Positions 62,493-64,000 of a stretch of DNA of 64,000 nucleotides are shown here, in pieces. Under the pieces are notes generated by a model, which had not been told where the DNA came from, did no database searches, and saw nothing but the letters and a program-made list of their open reading frames with translations. The DNA comes from JAYODZ01 sp965662735 (GTDB lineage: Bacteria > Pseudomonadota > Alphaproteobacteria > RS24): contig CBFIIU010000005.1 in NCBI GenBank assembly GCA_965662735.1, positions 43,305-107,304 on the forward strand, read 5' to 3'. The position numbers and the translations under genes are program-made. The number at the start of each line of letters is the position of its first letter. Within the stretch, counting starts at the first letter, position 1.

Positions 62493-64000
62493 CGAACCAT
62501 CGCCATTTTTTCATTCCCAACATCGGTCGCTAGGCCCGCAGGGTCTTCCATCCCATCATCGAGAATGTTACTGGCCGCGAGCATATCGGGAGTTGCAATA
62601 CCGCCCTCCACAACAAGAACTTGTCCCTTATCCAAGAATTCGGGGCGAATTGAAACACTAACTTCATCCTCTTGATTATTATTTGACACCTCGGCTGCGG
62701 TCTCCGTCTCAGAAATAGAAGCGGCTTCGTCATTCGATACCATCTTGAACACTTTACCCGTCGGGCCAATACTAACCGCCTCAACGTCAGCAACATCGCG
62801 CATGGCCGGCCCCGCCGGAACGGCGCTCGCTGCTGCCGCTGGAAGTTGCGTCGGGACCTCAACATTCGTGCTGCCACTGACGACGGCCGGTGCGACGGCG
62901 GCCGATGTATTGACCGGAAGCGCGGTGAGCGAGTTGGACACCGGAATATAATCGCGTATCGGCCCCGTTGCTCCGCCACTGCGCGCCAAGCGCATACGAT
63001 CATCATCAATTTCCAAGCCCGCGAGCTTTGACCGATCGATCAGATCAACATCGCCCTCCAGAACCGTCAGGATCGACGGGCCCGTCTTAACCGACAAAGT
63101 CGAGCCCTCAGCCTGGCTAACCGCAATACCGGCTGTGATATCCAAACTGCTCTGAACGTCAATCGTACCTTCTAAAAAGACCGCCTGCTCGGCTTCAAGC
63201 TGCAGCGCGCCACTCGAGCTAATATTCCCAACTCGAATATCTGATGTGATCGACCGTGCTGTCACCGCCGCAGCTTCGATATCACCTTGCAAATCAAGCG
63301 TGGTTTGCGACACAAAGTTGGCTGACCGAGAAGCTGACACAGCGCCGATCCGTAAATCACCGCTCGACGAAACGGCGACATTCGTTCCGGTTAAGCTCAC
63401 GACGTCGGCAAATGAATTTTCTTGCGCCGTTAAACGAATATCTGCAGCTGCTCGCACGGCAGCAGAGCCGACATTAAGGCGTCCAGAAAACTGCTCCACA
63501 CTCCCCGCCTGCGAGGTCAGCGTTAAGGCGCCTTGTGTCGTCACATCGCCCGTCAACTTAACCGACCCAGAGGCAGATAGGGCGACAGATCCCTGTGCCG
63601 TCACATCCACGGCAGATAAGCTGCCGCCGCTTGTCGACACCTCAACAGACGCGGCGCTCACTGGCCCCGCCAAAGCAATGTCGCCTGCGGCGGTCAATTC
63701 GGTGGTTCCCGCAGACACAATATTAGCACTTGCGCTTTGCCGAATGCCGCCTTGCGTCACAATAGAAAGCTCACTTGCCGACTGCACGGGGCCAGCTAGG
63801 CTGATATCGTCTTGCGCTTGCAAGGACACAGAGCCAGAACTTGCCGTAATCGTCGCAGCCGATAAGCTGCCGCCGCTTGTCGACACCTCAACAGACGCGG
63901 CGCTCACTGGTCCCGCCAGGGCGATGTCGCCTGCGGCGGTCAATTCGGTGGTTCCCGCAGACACAATATTGGCACTTGCGCTTTGGCGAATGCCGCCTTG
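62489..64000 (-). CDS. large repeat-rich TpsA exoprotein, C-terminal part (continues beyond window)
   Basis: The open frame runs to the window end, so only about 503 C-terminal residues are seen. They are Ser/Ala/Gly/Thr-rich beta-helix-type repeats (GDIALAGPV, GSVALSASGSV) as in filamentous haemagglutinin-like proteins, with few Cys. A 82-residue (246-bp) unit is nearly identical in two copies. The last 180 residues are different: acidic, ending in a region around SVSIRPEFLDKGQVLVVEGG. TpsB follows with 4-bp overlap. Likely a secreted adhesin, inhibitor or toxin; the N-terminal secretion domain is outside the window. Confidence 0.88.
   Translation of the reverse strand, partial: QGGIRQSASANIVSAGTTELTAAGDIALAGPVSAASVEVSTSGGSLSAATITASSGSVSLQAQDDISLAGPVQSASELSIVTQGGIRQSASANIVSAGTTELTAAGDIALAGPVSAASVEVSTSGGSLSAVDVTAQGSVALSASGSVKLTGDVTTQGALTLTSQAGSVEQFSGRLNVGSAAVRAAADIRLTAQENSFADVVSLTGTNVAVSSSGDLRIGAVSASRSANFVSQTTLDLQGDIEAAAVTARSITSDIRVGNISSSGALQLEAEQAVFLEGTIDVQSSLDITAGIAVSQAEGSTLSVKTGPSILTVLEGDVDLIDRSKLAGLEIDDDRMRLARSGGATGPIRDYIPVSNSLTALPVNTSAAVAPAVVSGSTNVEVPTQLPAAAASAVPAGPAMRDVADVEAVSIGPTGKVFKMVSNDEAASISETETAAEVSNNNQEDEVSVSIRPEFLDKGQVLVVEGGIATPDMLAASNILDDGMEDPAGLATDVGNEKMAMVR
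63615..64000. repeat. 246-bp near-identical repeat in tpsA
   Basis: About 140 bp from 63615 reappears from 63861 with only a handful of mismatches, up to the window edge. The intervening part differs. The high DNA identity points to recent duplication or gene conversion. Confidence 0.9.

Noticed and set aside
1..64000. Prophage, transposon or genomic-island borders
   Set aside because: No integrase, transposase, phage structural gene or flanking att-like repeat was seen, although the tRNA-His at the edge could serve as an integration site outside the window.

Overview
The window looks like a piece of a draft or metagenome-derived chromosome from a heterotrophic, probably marine, alphaproteobacterium. 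The order is uncertain. The assignment rests on remembered family resemblance: FeS-type photolyase with DUF2256, OlsB, MmsA, Spinster-like MFS, TonB receptor, P450 and TauD genes, and a small DUF6324-like protein. Five runs of N (about 100, 100, 10, 10 and 100 bases) interrupt genes. At least the two 10-N runs seem to be mis-sized gaps. No phage, insertion sequence, rRNA or CRISPR was seen.

Layout. 1-56: partial tRNA-His. 216-2052: small DUF6324-like protein and a fused iron(III)-type ABC permease. 2049-5460 (minus): aldehyde dehydrogenase, crotonase and isovaleryl-CoA dehydrogenase. 5564-9205: a tandem HCCA-isomerase/DsbA-fold protein diverging from a DUF2256 microprotein and an FeS (6-4)-type photolyase, then an SDR gene. 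10078-11144: MBL-fold hydrolase and HIT protein. 11280-11485: a self-contained small transcription unit with promoter, 16-nt anti-16S Shine-Dalgarno, 29-codon ORF and terminator. 11577-13839: sugar kinase and crotonase. 13849-17620: DUF3604, parvulin and HupE operon. 17746-23210: Baeyer-Villiger monooxygenase, MmsA, HD protein and Tat-type amidase. 23250-26134: a small membrane protein and an 875-aa membrane/coiled-coil protein with a lysine-rich KKPVA tail. 26422-33637: FMN glutamate-synthase-like protein, ABC-F, PhyH, GST and D-aminoacylase-like amidohydrolase. 34982-37435: TonB receptor. 38115-47329: an oxidation cluster (ALDH, ADH, P450, FAD monooxygenase, TauD, aldo/keto reductase, thioesterase, SDR). 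47340-54283: MFS, M81 (MlrC) peptidase, RidA, sulfatase and a second amidohydrolase. 54420-57718: four-gene operon of a DUF1538 membrane protein, two PII-like proteins and a coiled-coil protein. 57919-60665: nitroreductase, aquaporin with ArsC, and OlsB. 60861-64000: two-partner secretion TpsB with the repeat-rich end of TpsA.

How the genes fit together. Most of the window serves uptake and oxidation of organic compounds. Hydroxylation (P450, BVMO, TauD, FAD monooxygenase, PhyH) is followed by alcohol and aldehyde oxidation and by acyl-CoA chemistry (IVD, crotonases, MmsA, thioesterase). A second theme is hydrolysis of unusual amides and peptides (amidase, two D-aminoacylase-like enzymes, M81 peptidase). 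The least explained parts are the DUF1538/PII operon, the KKPVA-tailed membrane protein, the DUF3604-parvulin-HupE operon and the 29-codon small gene. Intergenic spacers in several places carry short imperfect tandem duplications of 13-25 bp, which may be a trait of this genome.
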